Source: DASQWC01 sp035640475 (GTDB lineage Bacteria > Actinomycetota > JAICYB01). From it: 29,722 nucleotides of DNA. A program made the translations under genes and the position numbers. Positions 16,003 to 22,227 of the stretch are shown one piece after another. The notes under the pieces are model-generated. The model worked only from the letters and a program-made list of their open reading frames with translations, made no database searches and had not been told where the DNA came from. The stretch spans positions 1 to 29,722 of the forward strand of contig DASQWC010000192.1 of the NCBI GenBank assembly GCA_035640475.1. Direction: 5' to 3'. Numbering within the stretch: the first letter of the stretch is position 1; each line of letters begins with the position of its first letter.

Positions 16003-17033
16003 TGCGAGCGCTCCAGCGCGCGGGCGGCGTTGGCCACGGCCATCTCGACCGACAGCTTGAACGCATCGATGTTCACGCCGGTCGTGTCGAGCGCGCCGTG
16101 CAAGTACCGCTCGTAGACGCCCTCGACGATGCATGCGCTCTTCCAATGCGAGAACGCGATGTAGAAGCCGACCTGGGAGACGTCGCGTCCGGAGCGCGCC
16201 GCGTAGCGCTCGAGGAGCTCGTCCCGCGACGGGTATCCGGGGACGACGGTCGGCGACATCCGGTGCGCCGGCCCGCCCTCGCCGGGCTCCGGCCACGAGT
16301 GCAGCACGTAGCCGAGATCGGCCAGCGGGTCGCCGAGCGTTGCGATCTCCCAATCGAGAACGGCCGCTATTGGCCCGTCGAACGACGTGATGCAGTTCCC
16401 CAGGCGGTAGTCGCCGTGCACGATGCGGGCCGGACCCTGATCGGGGATCTGATTGGACAGCGCGTCGTGGATCTCGTCCACGAGCGGCAATTCCCGGGTC
16501 TTGGATGCGTTCCACTGCGAGTACCACCGTTTCAACTGGCGAGCGATGTACCCCTCTTTGCGAGCAATGTCGCCGACACCCGCGTCGTCCGGATCGACGT
16601 CGTGCAGATCGGAGAGAACGTCGATGAACGATTCGCCGGTGATGCGCCGCTGCGACTCGTCGAAGCACTCCTCGGCGACGCCGGCGTCGTGGAGCACATG
16701 TCCTTCGACGAAGCCCATGACATAGAACGGAGCGCCGGTGACGTCGGTGTCTTCGCAGAAGCCGAGCGGCGGTGGCACCGGGACCGGTGTCGGGTGGCAG
16801 GCGGAAATGAAGCGCCACTCGCGCGTCATGTCGTGCGCGGTGGGGAGCAGATGACCGAGCGGTGGACGGCGGAGCACGAGCTTGCGCCCGGCCGAGTCGT
16901 CGATCTCGTACGTGAGGTTGGAGTGGCCGCCCTTGATGCGGATGAACCTCAGCGGTCCAGTGACGCCTTCGATGTTCGACGATATCCAGTCGGTGACGGC
17001 GGCAACCTCGATCCCCGCCGGAGCTTCGGTCAC
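15999..17033 (-). CDS. Aminoglycoside-phosphotransferase-family kinase (ACAD10/11-like)
   Basis: The 344-residue protein kinase-like fold belongs to the APH family (PF01636). It has the ATP-side region IKGGHSNLTYEI (33-44), the catalytic loop H206-G-D208-Y-R-L-G-N213 and the metal motif LDWE (226-229) followed by LGDPLADLG. Members of this branch usually sit beside acyl-CoA dehydrogenases and hot-dog enzymes and are thought to phosphorylate hydroxylated acyl-CoA intermediates, as vertebrate ACAD10/11 do; that fits the thioesterase and hydratase here, and antibiotic resistance is unlikely. GTG 17033 overlaps the upstream TGA as GTGA, the pattern of this operon. An alternative ATG at 17096 has GGAGG close upstream and would add 21 low-complexity residues. 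The stop TAA overlaps the next start region. Function is family-based. Confidence 0.87.
   Translation of the reverse strand: MTEAPAGIEVAAVTDWISSNIEGVTGPLRFIRIKGGHSNLTYEIDDSAGRKLVLRRPPLGHLLPTAHDMTREWRFISACHPTPVPVPPPLGFCEDTDVTGAPFYVMGFVEGHVLHDAGVAEECFDESQRRITGESFIDVLSDLHDVDPDDAGVGDIARKEGYIARQLKRWYSQWNASKTRELPLVDEIHDALSNQIPDQGPARIVHGDYRLGNCITSFDGPIAAVLDWEIATLGDPLADLGYVLHSWPEPGEGGPAHRMSPTVVPGYPSRDELLERYAARSGRDVSQVGFYIAFSHWKSACIVEGVYERYLHGALDTTGVNIDAFKLSVEMAVANAARALERSQ
16011..16014 (-). promoter_or_regulatory. Ribosome binding site for the alpha/beta hydrolase
   Basis: GGAG on the minus strand stands 8 nt before ATA 16002, at a spacing normal for Shine-Dalgarno sites. It supports re-initiation exactly at the stop/start overlap although the start codon is non-standard. 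Confidence 0.5.
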
Positions 17034-17833
17034 GTCGTGAGCAGCGCCAGCTGACGAGACTGTGCCACCAGCGTCCCCCGTTGGCTCCACAGCCATCCGT
17101 CCTCCTCGATGAAGCCGCCGCGTGAGGTCTGTGTGCGGAAGACCCCCAGGTACCAATCGTCGGGCTTTGCACCCGTGATCGGCAAAGTCTCTCGGTAGTG
17201 AAAGGTCATGTCGATCGTCGGGACGCCGGCCCCGCCGCCGCCCTGTCCGAGCTTCGCGAAGATCGACGGCGCCCACGCGTCCATCAACTGCGTGGCGAGC
17301 AAGTAGTCGACGAGTCGTGCCTCCTTCAGCCTGATCCAGACGCCGGTCTCGGCCGGGTTCGCCGGATCCGGCACCTGCGCTCCCAGCGCACGCCGGACGT
17401 CGAAGTGCTGGCCGAACGGGAAGTCGTCGCGCTCCGGAACGCGCTCGCACTCGTCGGGCGGCGGCACCTCCGGCATCGAGATCTCGGAGAAGTCATAGCC
17501 GGTGCGCTCGATCGAGAAGGCCGCGATGGCCGCCGCGATGAGCTTGCCGTCCTGGACGTACCTGGCGGTCGTTGTCGACATCGTCCGACCTCGGCGTTCA
17601 ACGGCCGCCTCGATCGTGAACGGCTCCTCCCTCGGCACGCGAAGGAAGTGGACGGTCAGCGAGCGCGGCGTCCGGTCGGGCTCTGCAAGTCCGAGTGCCA
17701 TGCCCCGCATCAGCACCGCTGCGATGTGACCGCCGTTGGCGCCGCGGATGATCCGCCACGAAGGATCGTTCCGGCCCTCGTACACGCCGGGCGAAATGGG
17801 TGTCAGTCCGGTGTCTTCGTCGAAACGCGTCAA
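17030..17833 (-). CDS. TesB-like acyl-CoA thioesterase (double hot-dog)
   Basis: The 267-residue product matches the acyl-CoA thioesterase II-like double hot-dog family (4HBT_3 type). The first hot-dog has GANGGHIAAVLMRGM and PRSLTVHFLRVPREEPFTIEAA; the second has DMTFHYRETLP and SRGGFIEEDGWLWSQRGTLVAQ, the usual ending of this family. It would cleave acyl-CoA thioesters in the cytoplasm. TTG 17833 shares TTGA with the stop of the upstream ABC-F gene, which I take as the start; a longer open frame to 17926 would overlap that gene by nearly 100 bp. Its stop forms GTGA with the next gene, so the three are probably translated together. Chain-length preference cannot be judged from sequence. Confidence 0.87.
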   Translation of the reverse strand: MTRFDEDTGLTPISPGVYEGRNDPSWRIIRGANGGHIAAVLMRGMALGLAEPDRTPRSLTVHFLRVPREEPFTIEAAVERRGRTMSTTTARYVQDGKLIAAAIAAFSIERTGYDFSEISMPEVPPPDECERVPERDDFPFGQHFDVRRALGAQVPDPANPAETGVWIRLKEARLVDYLLATQLMDAWAPSIFAKLGQGGGGAGVPTIDMTFHYRETLPITGAKPDDWYLGVFRTQTSRGGFIEEDGWLWSQRGTLVAQSRQLALLTT

Positions 17834-19422
17834 ACGGTTTGAATCTCCAGCTCGGGCTCGTAGCGTTGCGCGACCGATCCGTCGTCGTGGAAGACGAGGA
17901 ATCGATCGAAGTTGCGCATGAACCACCTGTCGTGCGTGACGGCGATGACGGTTCCCTCGAACTCCTCGAGTGCGTCTTCAAGTGCTTCGGCCGATGCGAG
18001 ATCGAGATTGTCGGTCGGCTCGTCCAACAGCAGCATGGTCGCGCCTTCGAGCTCGAGCAGCAGGACCTGAACACGGGCCTGCTGTCCGCCGGACAGCGTC
18101 TCGAACTCCTGGTTCCAGGCAGAGGACAGCTCGTACCGTCGCAGGATGCGCATGGCCTTCTCGCGATCGAGGCCGTGCGCCTTGAGGACGTCGATGACTT
18201 TCCGACCGACGAGCGCGCGATGGTCGTGCGTTTGCGCGAAGTACCCGGGGACGACGCGGGAGCCGAGCACGAACTCACCCGCATGCGGAATCGGCTCACC
18301 CGACAGCAAGCGCAGGAAGTGGCTCTTTCCCGTGCCGTTGGAACCGACGACTCCGACGCGCTCGCCGAACCAGATTTCGCAGTCGAAGGGTTCGAAGACA
18401 GACTCGACGGACAAGTTTCGGACGGCCAGGGCGCGCCGCGCCGTCCGGCCGCCTTCGAGGCGCATCCGGATGTTCTGGTCCTGCGGGAGCTCCGGCGGCG
18501 GCTTGGAGGCTTCATAGCGGCGCAGCCGCGACTCCGCCGCCTTCGCGCGCGACGCGAACTTGTCGGACGTCGCAGCGCGTCGCTTGAACTCGCGCATGAT
18601 CGCGACGAGGCGCTCATGCTCGTCACGCCACCGCTTGTGCGCGTCGTCGAGCTTGGCGAGTCGGGCCTGCCGGGCGTCGTGGTACGTCGCGAACGAGGAC
18701 GGATGCGTCCACGCTCCGTGTCCCTCGAGCGTGACGACTGCGTGCGACGTCTCCGCGAGCAGCTGCCTGTCGTGACTGACATAGAGGACCGTTTTGTCTG
18801 TCTCGTTCAGCGCTCGTTCGAGCCAGCGCTTCCACGCGACGTCGAGGAAGTTGTCCGGCTCGTCGAGCAACAGCACGTCGGCGTCGGACCGAAGCAGCGC
18901 TTCCAACGCCAAGCGCTTCTGCTCGCCGCCCGACAGCTGCCGCACCGGCCGCGTGCCGGCGAACTCCATAGGCTGGCCGAACGACTGCATCGTGCACATG
19001 TCCCACAGCACCTCAGCTTGATAGCCGCCCTCGTCGCCCCAAGCGGCGAGGGCCTCTGCGTAGCGGATGTCGGCGGATCGCCCGTGCGGCAGGCCGACGG
19101 CGCGCTCGGCCGCCGCGAGCTCTCGAGCTGCCCGGCGCACGCGCTCGGGAGCCAGGGCCAGCAGGAAGTCTCGGACCGTCGTGTCGTCGGCGACGGATCC
19201 GACGAGCTGGCGCATGTACAGGGAGCGGCCGTCGATGCGCGCGGAGCCTCCGGTCGCGGGTTCCTCGCCGGCCAGGACGCGCAGGAGCGTCGTCTTGCCG
19301 ACGCCGTTGGCCCCGACGAGGGCAGCGTGTTGTCCCGAGTACACACGGAACGTGACGCCGTCGAAGAGCACCCCTCCGCCGGGCAGCTTGTAGGAAAGGT
19401 CGCCGACCTCGATAAAGCCCAT
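17830..19422 (-). CDS. ABC-F family ATPase (ribosome-associated type, no membrane domain)
   Basis: This 530-residue soluble protein has two ABC ATPase domains in tandem and no membrane segments, the ABC-F layout (Uup/EttA-like). Domain 1 has Walker A GANGVGKTT (37-45), signature LSGGEQ and Walker B LLLDEPDNFLD. The charged linker (around residues 250-310, RWRDEHERLVAIMREFKRR) is the expected P-site tRNA-interaction motif region. Domain 2 has GSNGTGKS, LSGGQQ and LLLDEPTDNLD. H-loops are VSHDR and VTHDR. Family members act on ribosomes in translation or in resistance to ribosome-targeting antibiotics; which applies here is unknown. The ATG at 19422 is 10 bp after the aminotransferase stop; the longer open frame to 19776 runs through that gene and is a shadow. 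It is unusual as part of a lipid-enzyme operon. Confidence 0.92.
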   Translation of the reverse strand: MGFIEVGDLSYKLPGGGVLFDGVTFRVYSGQHAALVGANGVGKTTLLRVLAGEEPATGGSARIDGRSLYMRQLVGSVADDTTVRDFLLALAPERVRRAARELAAAERAVGLPHGRSADIRYAEALAAWGDEGGYQAEVLWDMCTMQSFGQPMEFAGTRPVRQLSGGEQKRLALEALLRSDADVLLLDEPDNFLDVAWKRWLERALNETDKTVLYVSHDRQLLAETSHAVVTLEGHGAWTHPSSFATYHDARQARLAKLDDAHKRWRDEHERLVAIMREFKRRAATSDKFASRAKAAESRLRRYEASKPPPELPQDQNIRMRLEGGRTARRALAVRNLSVESVFEPFDCEIWFGERVGVVGSNGTGKSHFLRLLSGEPIPHAGEFVLGSRVVPGYFAQTHDHRALVGRKVIDVLKAHGLDREKAMRILRRYELSSAWNQEFETLSGGQQARVQVLLLELEGATMLLLDEPTDNLDLASAEALEDALEEFEGTVIAVTHDRWFMRNFDRFLVFHDDGSVAQRYEPELEIQTV

Positions 19423-19432
19423 TGGAAGAGTG

Positions 19433-20572
19433 TTACAGGGTTGAGCGCAGAACCTCGAAGAGCCGGTCCACGTCGTCCGCGTCGTTGTAGACGTGAGGCG
19501 CAACCCGCACGGCGTCTCCACGGACGCTGACGTAGATGCCGGCTTCCGCCATCGCCTTGGCGACGACGCCCGGATCCGCGCCGCCGAGCCGGACGCCGAT
19601 GAGGTGGGGTGCGCGCAAGTGTCTCGCGGCCACTCCGAGGCCGATCGACTCCGCAGCCTGCGCCGTCCGGTCGCCGAGCGCAGCGATGTACGAAGCGATG
19701 TTCTCGATGCCCCATTCCAGTGTTTGGGACAGCGCCGAGCGAAGCACGGGGAGCAAGGCGAAGTTGGACGTCTCACCGACGTCGTACCGCCGAGCTCCGG
19801 GACGGTACTCGTCCTGATATTCGACGAGGTGCGGGAAGTCGTCGCTTCCTTTTCGCGTCATCCAGCTGAACTCGAGTGGTCGTCCGGATCGGTGTGCGGG
19901 CGCGCACCAGACAAACGCCGAACTGTAGGGGCCGAGCATCCACTTATAGGCGGCACAGACGAGAAAGTCGGGTTGGACGGCCGCGACGTCAAACGGCATG
20001 GCGCCGATCGACTGTGTTCCGTCGACCACAAGTGCCGCACCGACTTCGCGCGCTCGTTGCCCGATCCGGACGAGATCGAGCAGTCCGCCGTCTGTCCAGT
20101 GGCAGTTCGCAACGGCGACGATCGACGTGCGCTCGTCGATGCGCTCGAGCGTCGCGGATGTCCAGTCGCCGCCGGCCGGGCGCTGTACGGTGACGAGATC
20201 GCCGGACTCGCGGCTCGCGAGCTCTCGCCATGCGTAATAGTTGGACGGGAACTCCTCGGCGAGGACCACGATGCGCGACCCGGTCGCGAATGGGAGGTTC
20301 TGCGCGGCGACGGCGATGCCGTAGCTGACCGACGGGAGGAGCGCGACCCCATCGCGGTCGGCGTCGATCAGCTCGGCGATGAGCGTCCTCACCTCCTCGA
20401 CCGGCTCGAAGAAGTCCGGCGCGGTCACCTCCCAGGGGCGGACTTTTCGCTCGAGCCCGGCGATACCCGCGGCGATCGATGCACGCGAAAGGGGGCCCAT
20501 GTAGGCGGCGTTGAGGTAGGTGATCCCGTTGGGGATCTCGAATTTCTCTCTCTGGCAGCTGAGCTCGGGCAC
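19433..20572 (-). CDS. Class V PLP-dependent aminotransferase (isopenicillin N epimerase/desulfurase-like fold)
   Basis: The 379-residue product is a fold-type I PLP enzyme of aminotransferase class V. It has YLNAAYMGPLSR (19-30) at the N-terminus, the cofactor Asp D184 in VVDGTQSIGAMPFD, and the Schiff-base Lys K210 in CAAYKWMLGP. The family includes cysteine desulfurases, isopenicillin N epimerases and kynureninase-like enzymes. No desulfurase active-site Cys loop is obvious, so an epimerase, lyase or transaminase role is more likely; substrate is unknown. GTG 20572 is the only canonical start near the conserved N-terminus; the open frame upstream reads into the GC-rich hairpin and is not coding-like. 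It is the first gene of the minus-strand operon. Confidence 0.85.
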   Translation of the reverse strand: MPELSCQREKFEIPNGITYLNAAYMGPLSRASIAAGIAGLERKVRPWEVTAPDFFEPVEEVRTLIAELIDADRDGVALLPSVSYGIAVAAQNLPFATGSRIVVLAEEFPSNYYAWRELASRESGDLVTVQRPAGGDWTSATLERIDERTSIVAVANCHWTDGGLLDLVRIGQRAREVGAALVVDGTQSIGAMPFDVAAVQPDFLVCAAYKWMLGPYSSAFVWCAPAHRSGRPLEFSWMTRKGSDDFPHLVEYQDEYRPGARRYDVGETSNFALLPVLRSALSQTLEWGIENIASYIAALGDRTAQAAESIGLGVAARHLRAPHLIGVRLGGADPGVVAKAMAEAGIYVSVRGDAVRVAPHVYNDADDVDRLFEVLRSTL

Positions 20573-20591
20573 GAGTCCATGCTCTGTTATT

Positions 20592-20611
20592 GCGCGCTCC
20601 CGCGCGCTCCC
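20592..20611. repeat. 10-bp tandem direct repeat GCGCGCTCCC x2
   Basis: GCGCGCTCCC occurs twice without a gap at 20592-20601 and 20602-20611, in the leader region of the minus-strand operon, 20 bp upstream of the GTG at 20572. No function can be assigned. Confidence 0.75.
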
Positions 20612-20619
20612 AGTTGATC

Positions 20620-20684
20620 GGGGGCGCTCACGCGCGCCCAATTCGCGCCTCCGCTTCGCTCCGGCGTGGGCGCGCTGCGCCCCC
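20620..20684. repeat. Long GC-rich inverted repeat (stem-loop)
   Basis: GGGGGCGC (20620-20627) pairs with GCGCCCCC (20677-20684). Inside it GCGCGCCCA (20632-20640) pairs perfectly with TGGGCGCGC (20667-20675), and CGCC (20646-20649) can pair with GGCG (20663-20666). The result is a stem of about 21 base pairs with small internal loops. It would lie in the 5' leader of the aminotransferase mRNA. No T-tract follows on either strand, so it is not a standard terminator. Confidence 0.75.
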
Positions 20685-21015
20685 CGAACCCTCCGCGGAA
20701 CCAGTTGCGTGATTGCTCCGTTGCGTCCGGGCTTTGAGCTGCACGTGTTTAGGCGCCTGGAAGCCGGGGCATGGCGGGACGGATGCTTTGGGGCAGAGAC
20801 GCCAACGGGAATCCTGCGCTTGCGCGGTCGCCCCCGCACTCCTGACCAGCGGTTTTGGCCCAGTAGCGATCTTCAGAGCACTCCTGTAACAGCGGCGGTA
20901 ACCCCCGAGAGGCTCCACGCGTCTGTTATCCAATCGGCCGGCCGGAGGGCGATGTCCGCAATGACCTTGTTACGCGCGCGTAGCGTGCGTTCCGACTCGC
21001 GAAATGTCGGCTTCC

Positions 21016-21021
21016 TACGCT
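21016..21021 (+). promoter_or_regulatory. -10 box of a leaderless promoter for fabD
   Basis: TACGCT (TANNNT) ends 7 nt before ATG 21029, the spacing that would put transcription start at the start codon. No clear TTGAC-like -35 is visible. There is also no Shine-Dalgarno sequence before this ATG, which fits a leaderless mRNA. Confidence 0.45.
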
Positions 21022-21028
21022 CGGCGGC

Positions 21029-21952
21029 ATGCCCGCTCGGAGCCCGCGCGTGACGATCGCCCTTTTTCCGGGTCAAGGCGTCCAGTCCTCCGACATGGGC
21101 CGCGGACTCGTCGAGGCCGCTCCCGAGGTCTTTGAGGCGGCGTCCGATGCGCTCGGCGTCGACGTCGCGGAGCTCTGCACGGAAGGACAGACCGGGTCGG
21201 CTGACCTGTCCTCCACGCGGTGGGCTCAGCCCGCGGTGCTCGTGTGCAGCATCGCCGCTTTCCGCGCGCTGGCCGGCAAGATCGGCTCGTTCGTGGCGGC
21301 CGCCGGTCACAGCGTCGGCGAATACGCGGCTCTGGTCGCGACTGATGTGCTCGAGCTGCGGGACGCGCTGCGCTTGGTCGGTGAGCGCGCCGAAGCGACG
21401 GACAACGCCGGACGCTCGACGCCCAGCGGGATGGCCGCCGTCATGCGGATCGAGCAGGACGACGTCCGCAGAATCTGCGACGAGCACGGCATCTCGCTTG
21501 CTGCGGACAACGGACCGGGCCAGTTCGTCGTCTCCGGACCCGTCGACAACCTGACCGCGGCGATCGACGCGATGAGCGCCGCCGGCGCCAAGTGCAGGCG
21601 CCTGGACGTTTCGGCGGCCTTTCACTCGCCCGTCATGGCACCCGCGGCAGACCGGCTGCGGTCCGCGCTCGACCAGACGGAATTCTCAGAGCCAAGCTTC
21701 GAGTTCTGGTCGACGACGACCGCCTGTCCCTTACGGGGGCCCGACGAGATCCGCGCAGCGCTGCTCGATCAGCTCACCGCGCCGGTGCGCTGGCGCGAAA
21801 CCATCGACGGACTCGCCAAGCGCATCGGCAACGTGTTCTGCGACCTCGGTCCCGGGAAGGTCGTCGCCGGCCTGACAAAACGCCTCGTGGAGGGGGCCGA
21901 GATTCGAACGACACAAGACTTGCTCGTCCCGGCCACAGGAGGCTCCGCATGA
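21029..21952 (+). CDS. fabD: Malonyl-CoA:ACP transacylase FabD
   Basis: FabD moves malonyl groups from CoA to acyl carrier protein, feeding type II fatty-acid synthesis. The 307-residue protein has the oxyanion loop FPGQGVQS (13-20), the nucleophile S95 in GHSVGEYAAL, the malonate-binding R120 and the catalytic H199 in AFHSPVM, in the standard order and length. ATG 21029 is favoured because a TANNNT box lies 7 nt upstream; GTG 21050 with GGAG 7 nt before it is an alternative that would remove seven residues (MPARSPR). Its stop overlaps the next start as ATGA. It heads the seven-gene plus-strand operon. Confidence 0.95.
   Translation: MPARSPRVTIALFPGQGVQSSDMGRGLVEAAPEVFEAASDALGVDVAELCTEGQTGSADLSSTRWAQPAVLVCSIAAFRALAGKIGSFVAAAGHSVGEYAALVATDVLELRDALRLVGERAEATDNAGRSTPSGMAAVMRIEQDDVRRICDEHGISLAADNGPGQFVVSGPVDNLTAAIDAMSAAGAKCRRLDVSAAFHSPVMAPAADRLRSALDQTEFSEPSFEFWSTTTACPLRGPDEIRAALLDQLTAPVRWRETIDGLAKRIGNVFCDLGPGKVVAGLTKRLVEGAEIRTTQDLLVPATGGSA
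21937..21942 (+). promoter_or_regulatory. Ribosome binding site for the biotinyl/lipoyl-like gene
   Basis: AGGAGG lies 6 nt before ATG 21949, inside the end of fabD. It is the strongest such site in the window and fixes the start of the small gene. Confidence 0.8.
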
Positions 21953-22227
21953 CCACGTACCAAGTCGCCACCGAAGATGCGCTCCTCGACCTTCCCGATC
22001 GGATCGTCGTCTCCCCGGATCACGGACGGCTTTCGCTTCGACCGCCGCAGAGCTTCACCACGGAAGGCGAGGTCGTGCGCGCAGGTGACATCATCGCAGT
22101 CGTGGAGTTGAACCCGGGATCGCTGGAAGTGCGCGCACCGTGTGACGCGTGGGTGCTGTCGTTCCTGGCGCGTGACGGCGAACGCGTCGGCCCCGGCGCA
22201 CCGATCGTTCACCTCAGGGCGCTCTAG
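21949..22227 (+). CDS. Small biotinyl/lipoyl-domain-like protein lacking the attachment lysine
   Basis: The 92-residue product reads as a single hammerhead (biotinyl/lipoyl) domain: a Gly/Asp turn AGDIIAVVEL (45-54), then LEVRAPCDAWVLSF (59-72) and RDGERVGPGAPIVHL (75-89), the usual ending in which the carrier sequence is V-x-x-G-x-P-L. The tip that should carry the modified Lys (E-A-M-K-M in biotin carriers, D-K-A in lipoyl carriers) instead reads VVELNPGSLEV, with no Lys; indeed no Lys occurs anywhere in the protein. So it cannot be biotinylated or lipoylated in the usual way. It lies between fabD and fabH, overlapping the first by ATGA and the second by TAGTG. It may be structural, a regulator, or a scaffold for the carboxyltransferase downstream. 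The family call rests on the pattern only. Confidence 0.75.
   Translation: MTTYQVATEDALLDLPDRIVVSPDHGRLSLRPPQSFTTEGEVVRAGDIIAVVELNPGSLEVRAPCDAWVLSFLARDGERVGPGAPIVHLRAL

Larger units (their letters stand above)
20573..21028. other. Divergent intergenic region with a long hairpin and candidate operators
   Basis: This 456-bp stretch between the aminotransferase (minus) and fabD (plus) holds no convincing gene. From left to right it contains a 10-bp tandem repeat (20592-20611), a long hairpin (20620-20684), an otherwise unremarkable stretch, several GTAAC-like boxes (about 20885-20975), a small inverted repeat CCGAC/GTCGG just before fabD, and a TANNNT box at 20016 plus 1000 (21016-21021). The open frames that cross it in either direction have no family resemblance. 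Part of it could be a dispersed intergenic repeat. Confidence 0.7.

Noticed and set aside
15999..17033. Aminoglycoside resistance gene
   Set aside because: APH fold is real, but the sequence branch and the neighbours (thioesterase, hydratase) fit acyl-CoA metabolism, not antibiotic resistance.
15205..17172. A 655-codon hydrolase with a long N-terminal extension
   Set aside because: The extension lies in another frame of the kinase gene and has no domain; the kinase motifs are intact, so the extension is a shadow.
20620..20684. Hairpin as an intrinsic terminator
   Set aside because: No T-tract on either strand, and it lies between two divergent genes where no transcript should end.
20628..20933. 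Possible 101-codon minus-strand gene in the intergenic region
   Set aside because: The translation is low in motifs and ends in an Arg/Ala-rich stretch made by the hairpin; no ribosome site. More likely a repeat or leader.
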